From Pedobacter miscanthi (GTDB lineage: Bacteria > Bacteroidota > Bacteroidia > Sphingobacteriales > Sphingobacteriaceae): DNA of 64,000 nt. The stretch covers positions 186,001-250,000 of the forward strand of contig NZ_QNQU01000004.1 in NCBI RefSeq assembly GCF_003315595.1, read 5' to 3'. Positions 1 through 8,148 of this stretch are shown in pieces. Numbering within the stretch: the stretch's first letter is position 1; each line of letters opens with the position of its first letter. Position numbers and translations under genes: made by a program. The notes under the pieces are model-generated. The model did not search any database. It was not told the origin of the DNA and saw only the letters and a program-made list of their open reading frames with translations.

Positions 1-75
1 TCTGCTCTTAGGATCAAAGCTGTTTTTAAATCACCCCATCTAATCAATTTTATTGAGGAAATCACATTATCCTAA
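1..75 (+). CDS. Possible 3' end of a gene cut by the window edge
   Basis: A frame is open from the first base for 24 codons and ends at TAA 73-75, reading through ALRIKAVFKSPHLINFIEE. No start lies inside the window. The length is too short for a function to be assigned and the frame may be chance, since about 200 AT-rich bases without a gene follow it. It is listed because a real gene could end here. Confidence 0.2.
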   Translation, partial: SALRIKAVFKSPHLINFIEEITLS

Positions 76-272
76 TTTTTACTGGACTGTTTTTGTTTTT
101 TTTGCAAAAAAAGATTCTTATGGATACATGGTCCTGTTTCTGCAGTTGTTGTTAATTTATACATATATTAATACTCATTTATAAGCATTAAAAAATATTC
201 TATTGTATTATTATTGTTATTATTTAGTAGTTTTGTGGTGTCTTCTTATGCAGGCGTCCCTATCCTACTGAA

Positions 273-672
273 ATGAAAAAAGCAATAATATCTTTAATTT
301 GTCTTGTATTCGCTTTCATTCAATCGTCTTATAGACAGCCTTCTTCGGTACCCGGGATGTTTTATACCTGGATAGGGCAGGGTGTACCTTAATCCAACCA
401 ATGTGGCACGAGCCATATACTCGCCCACCGGTAATTTGTTAGACTGGACTAGTAACGGAAGTGTTTGTGTTTCTCCTAATCAATATGCGCTAAGAACGGG
501 AAACTCCCATGGAAATTGCATAGTAACTGCACAAGGAAGTGGAACAAAGTGGTTATATACAAAAATATCCTGCCCGCTTGATGATAATGTTATTTTAATC
601 GGATTGGGCTTAGGCGCTTTAGAAATTATTTTTATTAAACGTAAGGCCAGATTAGATGCCCCGATGGTATAG
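273..672 (+). pseudogene. Decayed gene for a small secreted protein with a C-terminal Asp-Asp/transmembrane/basic tail
   Basis: ATG 273 opens a clear signal peptide (MKKAIISLICLVFAFIQSS), but this frame stops at TAA 390. The rest of the protein lies in another frame: around 343-372 it reads RYPGCFIPG, then meets TAG at 373-375, and continues as GRVYLNPTNVARAIY through to TAG 670-672. At least one frameshift near 335-345 and one nonsense codon are therefore needed to break it. The end of the protein has CPLDD, a hydrophobic stretch and KRKARL, matching the tails of the genes at 1254 and 2000. The piece from GTG 382 could still be translated, but without its signal peptide. A sequencing error could explain one lesion but hardly both. 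Confidence 0.6.
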
Positions 673-1253
673 GTCTTTTATATTTTCTTAAAATGCCTCT
701 TTTAATTCTTTATGGGGGTATTGTAGGTTTTTGGGTTAAAGAATAATATTAGTAATGCTGATCATTATGGGTTGCTGCCTGTTCTTAATATAATTAAAAT
801 ACAGCTTACAATGGTAGATAATGGTTAATTCTGCTATAATCCTACTTAAGGAATATTATTCTCATGCATTTTTGGCTATATTGGAGTTTGAAATGATCGC
901 ATTCTTAAATCTTCATTGGTTGTAAGCATTAACCTTATGCATCATTCATTTTATTAATGATAATTGTCAATATTTTTTGTTAACCCCCTGTGTTAAAAGG
1001 AGCTCTTATTCTATTCCTAATGCGGCTTAAAGGTAGTTTATGGCAGAGTCTTCACCGATTAGGAATGTCATAACTACTAATATTCACTTTGTTCATTCTT
1101 CTATGATCATTTTTTTTGGTTAATTTTGTAATATTAATCTTACGATTATTTAAGTTTTTGAGTTAATTTAAATATTGACCCCAAAAATAGTTGTCTAAAA
1201 AATAATGTTATAAAAAAATATGGAAGTTAGTTGATACTTCCATTGCCCGAATA
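673..1253. other. 581-base AT-rich intergenic region
   Basis: All six frames are broken by frequent stops and I see no RNA gene, strong hairpin or repeat. The length is unusual beside the compact genes downstream and fits a locus that is losing or exchanging genes. The promoter for the gene at 1254 should lie near its right end, but no clear TAnnTTTG element was found. Confidence 0.5.
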
Positions 1254-1838
1254 ATGTTGAAGCGTCTATCCCTAACTTTAACTGTCTTGTCAACAGTTTT
1301 ATTTTTTTTTAATATTTCCCAATCCTTAAGCCAGGTAAATGGACGTGGCTGTCATATCGGAGGCTCGGTAGGCACAAAATTTTTGGGAACAGCCACTTAT
1401 TTTGGACATACAGACCAGATAGTTCAGGTTTATAGCAATTCTATGCTTGTGCCAATCATTACAGGAAATGGCTTTGCTGGTTATAGATGTGGATATATCA
1501 ATGTTTATGATTCGGGCAAACGAAATACCCCTACACAAAACGACGTTCCTTATCCTGCAGCAAAAGAAATCGTTAACAATTATTCTGGTATGGCTTCACA
1601 CAAATGTGTTACGGTTACTTCATACAGTTCTGATGTTACCAGCATAAAGGGCGAAGGATATGAGGTTGATTACCAATATAATGATCTGGCATATTCTGCT
1701 TATGCTGATCCGAATTTCCCATGTGCAAGCCAACCCAACAGTTTACCTGTGGATGATTATATACCATATCTATTAGCAACGGTTAGCCTATCAGGCTTTT
1801 TATTGGTCCGTAAAAAGGAAAGATTGAATTTTTTGTAA
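1254..1838 (+). CDS. Small secreted protein with a C-terminal VDDY-transmembrane-basic tail
   Basis: The 194-residue product begins with a basic and hydrophobic signal peptide (about residues 1-26, ending near SLSQ). A mature region of about 135 residues follows, rich in Gly, Ser, Tyr and Asn with several Cys residues (GCHIGG, YRCGY, SHKCVTV, FPCAS). The C-terminus is LPVDDYIP, about 18 hydrophobic residues and RKKERL. The tail resembles the three-part sorting signals handled by exosortase-like enzymes, but the motif is not one I can name with certainty and no sorting enzyme is visible here. I do not recognise the mature domain. The tail is shared with the genes at 273 and 2000, while the bodies differ. 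It is probably surface-exposed or membrane-anchored. Confidence 0.65.
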   Translation: MLKRLSLTLTVLSTVLFFFNISQSLSQVNGRGCHIGGSVGTKFLGTATYFGHTDQIVQVYSNSMLVPIITGNGFAGYRCGYINVYDSGKRNTPTQNDVPYPAAKEIVNNYSGMASHKCVTVTSYSSDVTSIKGEGYEVDYQYNDLAYSAYADPNFPCASQPNSLPVDDYIPYLLATVSLSGFLLVRKKERLNFL

Positions 1839-1999
1839 TTCGTATTTTAGATTTTTATTCAATCCCGCTAGTTGATGAAATTTGACTAAAATTGGTTTTT
1901 AGCTGTTTTATTTCTCTGCAAATACTTTTGATTATTGAATAAACTGAACGTAGTTTTTAGTTTATGAGCTTTGTAACTTCATGTATCACAAAATGATAT

Positions 2000-2422
2000 A
2001 TGAGAGGTTACATCTTTTTAATTATTTTTTTAGCTTGTTCTGTTCCTCTTTTTAGTAAGGCAGATGGATGTCGAATAAATACAACGTTTTATAATATTCC
2101 CGCCAGCGTACTGCTTGGCATAAATTTAGGTAGTACTCTTGTTGCTTATACTACACCTGGAACCAATAGTAATGGTTGCTATAAAGGAACTGTTAGCTCA
2201 GCTAAATCCTGTTATGTTTGTACTGGTGGTGGTGGTGTAATCTTGGCTGTTGGGTTAGGTAGTGCTCTAGAGGTAATAACCTGCTCTTCAGGTGTTGCTA
2301 CTAAAGGAACTTATTATTCAAATTACGTTCTCGAATGCAACCTCGACGATTACTCATTACCCCTCGCCACTGCCGCAGGCCTCTTCGGCATATTCGTCAT
2401 CAGAAGAAGAAATAAACAATAA
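2000..2422 (+). CDS. Small Cys- and Gly-rich secreted protein with a C-terminal LDDY-transmembrane-basic tail
   Basis: The 140-residue product has an N-terminal signal peptide (residues 1-22, ending near FSKADG). The mature part is rich in Gly, Thr and Cys (GCYKG, SCYVCTGGGG, ITCSSG). It ends with CNLDDYSLP, a hydrophobic segment and the tail RRRNKQ. The phrase LGSTLVAYT and the later LGSALEVIT suggest a short internal duplication. The tail pattern is the same as in the genes at 273 and 1254, which makes this the third member of a cluster. Function unknown. The six or more Cys residues suggest disulfides after export. The glycosyltransferase gene starts 127 bases downstream. Confidence 0.65.
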   Translation: MRGYIFLIIFLACSVPLFSKADGCRINTTFYNIPASVLLGINLGSTLVAYTTPGTNSNGCYKGTVSSAKSCYVCTGGGGVILAVGLGSALEVITCSSGVATKGTYYSNYVLECNLDDYSLPLATAAGLFGIFVIRRRNKQ

Positions 2423-2548
2423 TTGCTTGTTTATACTTGCCTTAATATCCTTGTTTAGATGTATCCATCAAGATTGAATGCTTATTGATTATATTTACCG
2501 CAGGTTTCTTTCATTTGTTTTAAAAATGAGATGGCCGCTGCAGATTAA

Positions 2549-3289
2549 ATGAAAATATCCCTCATTACGGTTGTTTATAATGGCGAAACATTTTTGCAGG
2601 AATGTTTTAATTCGGTAATAGCACAAACCTATCCTGATATAGAGTACCTAGTTATCGATGGTGGATCTACCGATAGAACATTAGGCATCATCAATCAAAA
2701 CCGATCACACATCGATTATTTTATTTCGGAAAAAGATAAAGGGCTTTACGATGCGATTAATAAAGGTATCCGGCAAGCAACCGGAGAAATTATTGGAATT
2801 TTAAATGCTGATGATATGTTCGCCAATACCGATGTATTGAGTCAGGTAGCTTCAACTTTTACAGCCAACCCAACAATTGACGGACTTTATGGCGACCTGG
2901 ATTACATTCATCCAACCAGCCATAAGGTAATCAGAAAATGGCGGGCTAAACAAACCACCTATCTCGATCTTAAAAAGGGTTGGATGCCCGCTCACCCAAC
3001 TTTATACCTAAAAAGAGAACTTTTTGATCAATACGGTGCTTATGCTTTGGATTTGGGAACAGCGGCCGATTACGAATTAATATTGCGTTATTTCTATATC
3101 CATAAAATCAAAGCCGAATATTTGCCTATGCTAATGGTAAATATGCGTATGGGTGGGGTTAGTAATCAATCATTAAAAAGCAGGTTTCATGCGCTAGTTA
3201 ACGATTACAAGGCTTTAAAGAGAAACCGGGTGCCTAATGCTTTTTTGGTTTTGTTTAAAAAGAAAACCAGTAAACTTGGCCAGTTTTAA
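2549..3289 (+). CDS. Family 2 glycosyltransferase
   Basis: The 246-residue protein has a GT-A fold N-terminus: strand ISLITVVYNGE, DGGSTDRT (residues 37-44) for nucleotide binding, SEKDKGLYDAINKG (60-73), and the acidic metal and nucleotide motif NADD (86-89). It should transfer a sugar from a nucleotide-sugar to a growing lipid-linked or surface glycan on the cytoplasmic side of the membrane. No transmembrane segment is visible. The substrate cannot be predicted. The WecA-like gene 104 bases downstream supports a role in surface polysaccharide synthesis. Family confidence is high, exact role unknown. Confidence 0.9.
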   Translation: MKISLITVVYNGETFLQECFNSVIAQTYPDIEYLVIDGGSTDRTLGIINQNRSHIDYFISEKDKGLYDAINKGIRQATGEIIGILNADDMFANTDVLSQVASTFTANPTIDGLYGDLDYIHPTSHKVIRKWRAKQTTYLDLKKGWMPAHPTLYLKRELFDQYGAYALDLGTAADYELILRYFYIHKIKAEYLPMLMVNMRMGGVSNQSLKSRFHALVNDYKALKRNRVPNAFLVLFKKKTSKLGQF

Positions 3290-3393
3290 CTATGCCGGCC
3301 TTACGTATTTGATTAATATCATGTTAAACATTTGTTGCCCTTCCTTTAGTTTATTTTAGTATAGCTATATTTGCTATAAGTCCAAAGAAAACC

Positions 3394-4476
3394 GTGTTAG
3401 AACGAATCCTTCATACCAATCCCATCTATTTTTATATCGCCATTTTTGTTTTGGCTTTTTCTATGGTGATTATCAGTATTCCCAGTATAATATTTACTTC
3501 TTTAAAATACGGACTTTTTGATAAGAGCGATCTATACCGAAAAAATCATAAACGCAACATCTCCAGGCTAGGTGGTTTAGCCATTGTGGGCAGTTTTACC
3601 ATCAGTATATTGTTATTTTCATCCATCATCAACTTTAGTGAAGCCAATTTTGTGATCGCATCCTGTATGATCCTGGCTGCGCTGGGTTTAAAAGATGATG
3701 TTTATGGTACCAATACCAGTACCAAGTTTATCCTGCAGATTATTGTGGCCTTTATTCTTGTTTTTTTTGGTGCTTTCCGTTTAACCAGCTTATATGGTGT
3801 ACTAGGCCTTGGTAACATGGTACCATTATGGGGAGGGCTGTTTTCTATCGCACTGATTATTTTTTTGAACAATGCATTTAATCTGATCGATGGTATAGAT
3901 GGATTGGCTGGAGGGGTAGGTATTTTTACCAGTTTAACTTTTGGGGTACTTTTTTCGCTGATGGGACAGATTCCCTACGCATTTATTGCTTTTGCATTGG
4001 CAGGAGCTATTGGCGGATTTTTGAAATACAACTGGTTTCCTGCCAAAATATTTATGGGCGATACCGGCGCTTTAATCATAGGCCTGATTTCTGCAGCACT
4101 GGCGATTAAATTTATAGAGCTTAATAAGTTTACCGGTAATAATCATCCGGCTTTTTATTCAGCTCCGGCAATTGCAGTATCGATTTTAATTGTACCCATA
4201 TTCGATTCGTTAAGGGTTTTTACGGTAAGGATATTAAAAGGTGGTTCGCCGTTTAGAGGCGACCGGAACCATATTCACCACCGTTTAGAAAGGATCGGTT
4301 TAACACCAGGATGGATTGTTGTTGCCACATTGGGTTTTAACTTACTGATTTTGGCTGCTACCATTGTGCTTCAGGAAATGGGTAATTTTGTGTTGATTTT
4401 GCTTATTATCGGCATCTGCATCATTTTTAACAGCACCCTTACGCTTGCCCTGCGAAGGAAATCAAAAAGACAATAA
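3394..4476 (+). CDS. Undecaprenyl-phosphate sugar-1-phosphate transferase (WecA/TagO type)
   Basis: This 360-residue polytopic membrane protein belongs to the MraY/WecA superfamily. Family landmarks are DDVYGT (Asp pair near residues 101-102), NAFNLIDGIDGLAGG (160-174), FMGDTGAL (220-227) and the His-rich DRNHIHHRL (290-298), which fits the WecA/TagO rather than the MraY branch. It should attach a HexNAc-1-phosphate (or related sugar) to undecaprenyl phosphate, the first step in O-antigen or exopolysaccharide assembly. The start used is GTG 3394, with a conserved-looking N-terminus after it. It follows a GT2 gene in the same direction and differs clearly from the true mraY at 20313. Confidence 0.88.
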   Translation: MLERILHTNPIYFYIAIFVLAFSMVIISIPSIIFTSLKYGLFDKSDLYRKNHKRNISRLGGLAIVGSFTISILLFSSIINFSEANFVIASCMILAALGLKDDVYGTNTSTKFILQIIVAFILVFFGAFRLTSLYGVLGLGNMVPLWGGLFSIALIIFLNNAFNLIDGIDGLAGGVGIFTSLTFGVLFSLMGQIPYAFIAFALAGAIGGFLKYNWFPAKIFMGDTGALIIGLISAALAIKFIELNKFTGNNHPAFYSAPAIAVSILIVPIFDSLRVFTVRILKGGSPFRGDRNHIHHRLERIGLTPGWIVVATLGFNLLILAATIVLQEMGNFVLILLIIGICIIFNSTLTLALRRKSKRQ

Positions 4477-4571
4477 AATTGGATTTTTAAGCTTGATTCA
4501 GCGTTTAAATGCAGTTTTATCATGCCTTTTCCATCTTATACCATAAGCGCTCTGCTTTCATAAATAAATAC

Positions 4572-4579
4572 TAATTTTG
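4572..4579 (+). promoter_or_regulatory. Probable -7 promoter element of gap
   Basis: TAATTTTG matches the Bacteroidota -7 consensus TAnnTTTG and lies 20 bases before the gap start codon. No good TTTG -33 element was found at the expected 19-21 base spacing, so the call rests on the -7 box and its position. Confidence 0.45.
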
Positions 4580-4599
4580 CGCTCTAATTTTTATATACA

Positions 4600-5595
4600 A
4601 TGAGGCTGGCAATAAATGGTTTTGGTAGAATAGGAAGAACATTTTTACGTTTGGCATTGGCTGAGGGCTTTGAAGTGGTGGCCATTAACGATCTGGCAGA
4701 TGCAAAAACGATGGCCCATTTATTTAAGTACGATACCGTACATGGTGTATATGCAGGCGGGGTTTCGGCTAAACCCGATGCGCTGGTTATCGACGAACTT
4801 TCTATCCCGGTATTTGCGATTAAAGACGCAGATCAATTACCATGGTCGGCCCTGAGGGTTGATGTAGTGGTTGATTGTACCGGTAAAAACCTAACCAGAG
4901 AAGCAGCCGAAAAACACATTACTTCGGGTGCAAAACAAGTGCTTATTTCTGCGCCAGCAGCAGACGATATCCCCATGGTGGTATTAGGTGTTAACGATGA
5001 TCAGATCGACCTGAAAAGCCCGATTTTGTCAAATGCAAGCTGTACTACCAACAACATTGCGCCAATGATTAAGATCCTGAACGATAACTGGGGGGTTGAA
5101 GAAGGTTATATTACAACTATCCACTCTATGACGGGCGATCAGAACCTGCACGATGCCAACCATAAAGATTTGCGCAGGGCAAGGGCGGCATCCTCATCCA
5201 TTATTCCCACTACAACTGGTGCTGCCAAGGCAATAACACATATTTTTCCTGAGCTCGATGGCCGTTTAGGTGGAGCAGGGATCAGGGTTCCGGTTTTAAA
5301 CGGATCGCTTACCGATTTTACCTGCCTGTTAAAAAAGAAAACAACCATCGAAGAAATTAATGCTGCTTTTAAAGCGGCTGCCGAAAACGATCTTAAAAAC
5401 CTCATTGAGTATACCGAAGACCCGATTGTTTCTATTGATATTATCGATAATCCACATTCGTGCATATTCGACTCGTTGTTAACCTCAATTGTTGGCGATC
5501 TGGTTAAAGTAGTAGGCTGGTACGATAACGAATATGGTTATAGCAGCCGTTTAATTGATGTGGTAAGAAAAATAGAAGCGCTTTCTAATGATTAA
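4600..5595 (+). CDS. gap: Type I glyceraldehyde-3-phosphate dehydrogenase
   Basis: The 331-residue length is normal for the family. The N-terminal Rossmann motif is INGFGRIGR (residues 5-13). The catalytic motif SNASCTTNN places the nucleophile at Cys148, and the partner is His175 in TIHSMTGDQ. The substrate-binding region HKDLRRARAA, TTGAAKA and the C-terminal WYDNEYGYS are all present. It oxidises glyceraldehyde-3-phosphate to 1,3-bisphosphoglycerate. Phosphoglycerate kinase, the next glycolytic step, lies 2.6 kb downstream at 8149. The last 11 bases overlap the 3' end of the convergent DoxX-like gene. Confidence 0.97.
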   Translation: MRLAINGFGRIGRTFLRLALAEGFEVVAINDLADAKTMAHLFKYDTVHGVYAGGVSAKPDALVIDELSIPVFAIKDADQLPWSALRVDVVVDCTGKNLTREAAEKHITSGAKQVLISAPAADDIPMVVLGVNDDQIDLKSPILSNASCTTNNIAPMIKILNDNWGVEEGYITTIHSMTGDQNLHDANHKDLRRARAASSSIIPTTTGAAKAITHIFPELDGRLGGAGIRVPVLNGSLTDFTCLLKKKTTIEEINAAFKAAAENDLKNLIEYTEDPIVSIDIIDNPHSCIFDSLLTSIVGDLVKVVGWYDNEYGYSSRLIDVVRKIEALSND

Positions 5596-5986
5596 TTTTA
5601 GATTTTTCAGTCGATTTTAATGCCCAGTAAACTAATACGGGTTGAAAAAAGAGGCGTAAAAAGCGTTTACCATCTGTGTCAAGTCCGAATGCGCTGCGTT
5701 TGTGGGTAAATTGCGCCACATTGCCCGGAAATACGCTAACAAATAAACCTGCAGCAATTTTGCCCACCAAAGCTTCGTGTTTTTTTGGTGTAATGATTAA
5801 TGCTGCACCCAATGCAATCTCAACTAAACCGGAGTAAACAACAGTGTCATCTTTTTTGAGCGGAACCCAATTGGGTACCTGCGCCTGGAAAGCTTTTCGG
5901 GCAAAAGTTAAATGGCCAATCCCCGCGGCAATTAGGCCCGCACCCAATAATATTCTTGCTGCTGTTTTTATATTTTCTTCTTTCAT
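5585..5986 (-). CDS. DoxX-like small membrane protein
   Basis: The 133-residue protein has about four hydrophobic segments: ARILLGAGLIAAGIGHL, VYSGLVEIALGAALI, GKIAAGLFVSVF, and a C-terminal one around FFQPVLVYWAL. The short conserved pieces GIGHLTFA, FQAQVPNWVP and GLVEIALGAAL are typical of DoxX/DUF417-type quinone-associated membrane proteins. The real role of such proteins is poorly known. It converges on gap with an 11-base 3' overlap and is read away from the divergent sulfatase gene. It appears to be a single-gene unit. Confidence 0.7.
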   Translation of the reverse strand: MKEENIKTAARILLGAGLIAAGIGHLTFARKAFQAQVPNWVPLKKDDTVVYSGLVEIALGAALIITPKKHEALVGKIAAGLFVSVFPGNVAQFTHKRSAFGLDTDGKRFLRLFFQPVLVYWALKSTEKSKINH

Positions 5987-6110
5987 GATTGATGTTACAG
6001 GCTAATACCTATTGAACAATAAATCTGCTAATCTGTTTAAAATTTCATAGCACTCATTTGAATATGGTTTACCTATCCAATTCATTACAATAAGGTAGAT
6101 GTTAAATCTA

Positions 6111-6118
6111 TAAATTTG
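6111..6118 (+). promoter_or_regulatory. Possible -7 promoter element of the sulfatase gene
   Basis: TAAATTTG fits TAnnTTTG in the divergent 183-base gap and lies 51 bases before the sulfatase start. No matching TTTG -33 box is visible at the normal spacing. Confidence 0.35.
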
Positions 6119-6169
6119 GTAGTATAAATAACAAGTATGGCAGGCAATGGATATTTCGATTAATAGTAT

Positions 6170-7558
6170 ATGAATAGGTTTACCATATTTTCAGGCCTGA
6201 GCCTTTTAATCTTAACGGCATGTTTAACCGCAAATGCCCAAAAGAAAAAAGTAATGGCGAAAAGGCCTCCTAATATCATCATCATCCTTACCGATGATAT
6301 GGGATTTAGCGATGTTGGCGCATTTGGTGGCAGATTTGTACCCACACCCAATATAGACAGGATTGCAAAAAACGGTTTAAAATTAACGCAATATTATAGC
6401 GCCGCGCCAATTTGTTCCCCATCGCGTGCAGGTATGCTTACGGGTATGTACCCGGCAAGATGGAATTTCAGCACCTATCTGGATAACAAAAAGCATAATA
6501 AAGAAGCACAGCAGGCTGATTTTCTCGACCCGGCTGCACCTACCATGGCAAAATTTTTTAAAGCTGCAGGTTATGCAACAGGTCACTTTGGTAAGTGGCA
6601 TGTAGGTGGCGGACGGGATGTTAAAAATGCACCCGGATTTGAACAGTATGGTTTCGATGCGCACGCAAGTACCTACGAAAGTCCGGATCCTGATCCGGCG
6701 ATTACGGCCACCAACTGGATATGGTCTGACAAGGATAGCATTAAACGTTGGGACCGGACAAAATATTTTGTAGATAAAACCCTCGATTTTTTTAAACAGC
6801 ATCAAGATAAGCCCTGCTTCGTAAATCTCTGGCCGGATGATGTGCATACGCCATGGGTACCGCGCACAGAAAATGAATATACAGGTAAATTTCCGATGAA
6901 TCCGGAAGAAGAAGCTGCTTTTAAACTGGTATTACAAGAATATGATGTTCAGATAGGACGTTTATTAGATGGACTAAAGCAGATGGGGGCAGATAAAAAC
7001 ACCATCATTATTTTTACAAGTGATAACGGACCTTTGCCCAGTTTTAGAGGCAGCAGGGCCGAAGGACTCAGGGGATCAAAGCTTTCGCTTTATGAGGGCG
7101 GCACCCGGATGCCCTTTATCATTAGTTGGCCAGGCCACATCGGACAAGATAAAACTGATAACACATCGGTTGTAAATGCACTGGATCTTTTGCCATCGCT
7201 TGCTAAAATGGCAGGTGTAGCGCTACCCAATAATTACAAAGGCGACGGAATAGACAGGAGTTTGGTTTTTACAGGAAGCCCTACGGCCAGAAACAAAGTG
7301 ATGTTCTGGGAATATGGGCGCAATGATATTGCCTTTAAGTATCCGAGGCCCGTTGATAAAAGCCCTAATCTGGCTGTCCGCTCGGGTGAATGGAAACTGT
7401 TGATGAACAGCAATGGCAGCAATATTCAGCTATATAACATCATTAACGATAAAAAAGAAACCAATAATTTGGCAGCAAGCGAACCTGAAAAAACTAAAGA
7501 ACTGAAAAATAGCTTGCTGGCCTGGTGGCAAGCGCTCCCAAAACTTGGGGATAAGTAG
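6170..7558 (+). CDS. Secreted or lipid-anchored sulfatase (arylsulfatase family)
   Basis: The 462-residue protein shows the family signature CSPSRAGMLTG (residues 82-92), in which Cys82 should be converted to formylglycine. It also has the metal-site start LTDDMGFSD (40-48), the second signature GKWHVGG (141-147) and TSDNGPLPS for the metal and sulfate pocket. The N-terminus is a signal peptide. LTAC (Cys18) could be a lipobox, although cleavage after ANAQ (24) is also possible. It should remove sulfate esters from a carbohydrate in the periplasm or at the cell surface; the substrate is unknown. It needs a formylglycine-generating or maturase enzyme encoded elsewhere. No SusC/SusD pair lies next to it, so it is not part of an evident polysaccharide utilisation locus. 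Confidence 0.92.
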   Translation: MNRFTIFSGLSLLILTACLTANAQKKKVMAKRPPNIIIILTDDMGFSDVGAFGGRFVPTPNIDRIAKNGLKLTQYYSAAPICSPSRAGMLTGMYPARWNFSTYLDNKKHNKEAQQADFLDPAAPTMAKFFKAAGYATGHFGKWHVGGGRDVKNAPGFEQYGFDAHASTYESPDPDPAITATNWIWSDKDSIKRWDRTKYFVDKTLDFFKQHQDKPCFVNLWPDDVHTPWVPRTENEYTGKFPMNPEEEAAFKLVLQEYDVQIGRLLDGLKQMGADKNTIIIFTSDNGPLPSFRGSRAEGLRGSKLSLYEGGTRMPFIISWPGHIGQDKTDNTSVVNALDLLPSLAKMAGVALPNNYKGDGIDRSLVFTGSPTARNKVMFWEYGRNDIAFKYPRPVDKSPNLAVRSGEWKLLMNSNGSNIQLYNIINDKKETNNLAASEPEKTKELKNSLLAWWQALPKLGDK

Positions 7559-7632
7559 TGTTTTTAAAGCATTTGTCCTCAAAATGTTAGCACTTTATAA
7601 TCATTATTATTATCGTGTTTCAATTGCTTTAT

Positions 7633-7640
7633 TAACTTTG
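7633..7640 (+). promoter_or_regulatory. Possible -7 promoter element for the GNAT-pgk unit
   Basis: TAACTTTG matches TAnnTTTG and lies 65 bases before the GNAT start. A conventional -33 box is not obvious. Confidence 0.35.
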
Positions 7641-7705
7641 CAAACGTTTGCGGTGCATGCAATAGCCATATCCTGATTTGGATATTGGCCCATGATAATT
7701 AAAAT

Positions 7706-8143
7706 ATGGTCAAATTTATTCTTCCGGAAGAAGTTCTACCTTTAAGAAGCCTGGTTTTACGCAATGGCAAACCATTCAGCGAATGTGTTTTTGATGGCGA
7801 CCTGGCTTATGATACCTTTCACCTTGGTTTTTTAAAAGATGACGAAATAAAATCTATTGCCACATTTATGCGAAATGATTTTTTCCCTGAAGAAGGAGAA
7901 GGTTACCAGCTTCGTGGCATGGCTACACATCCTGATGCCGGAGGACAAGGTTACGGCGCTGCTTTAGTTACTTTTGCCATCGATTACCTGAAAGAATACA
8001 ATACTGATTATTTATGGTGCAATGCCCGTTCAACGGCAGCAGCTTTTTATAAAAAAATCGGCTTTACAACCGAATCGCCCGAATTCGATATCCCCGGGAT
8101 CGGTTTCCATTATGAAATGAAATTAAACTTAAAATCAAAATAA
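7706..8143 (+). CDS. GNAT family N-acetyltransferase
   Basis: The 145-residue protein has the GNAT core: strand [10 protein letters not shown] followed by the acetyl-CoA loop [10 protein letters not shown] (about residues 78-87), then [18 protein letters not shown], the usual motif B ending with a conserved aromatic. It should transfer an acetyl group from acetyl-CoA to an amine; the substrate is unknown. pgk begins only 5 bases after its stop, so the two are almost certainly co-transcribed and this gene supplies the upstream promoter for pgk. Confidence 0.85.
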   Translation: MVKFILPEEVLPLRSLVLRNGKPFSECVFDGDLAYDTFHLGFLKDDEIKSIATFMRNDFFPEEGEGYQLRGMATHPDAGGQGYGAALVTFAIDYLKEYNTDYLWCNARSTAAAFYKKIGFTTESPEFDIPGIGFHYEMKLNLKSK

Positions 8144-8148
8144 TTAAC

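Noticed and set aside
382..672. Intact 96-residue gene starting at GTG 382
   Set aside because: The start would remove the signal peptide that is present in another frame directly upstream; a broken gene explains both pieces better.
1326..1647. Alternative frames inside the secreted protein gene (70 residues minus, 66 residues plus)
   Set aside because: They lack a signal peptide or domain, while the 194-residue frame has signal peptide and sorting-like tail.
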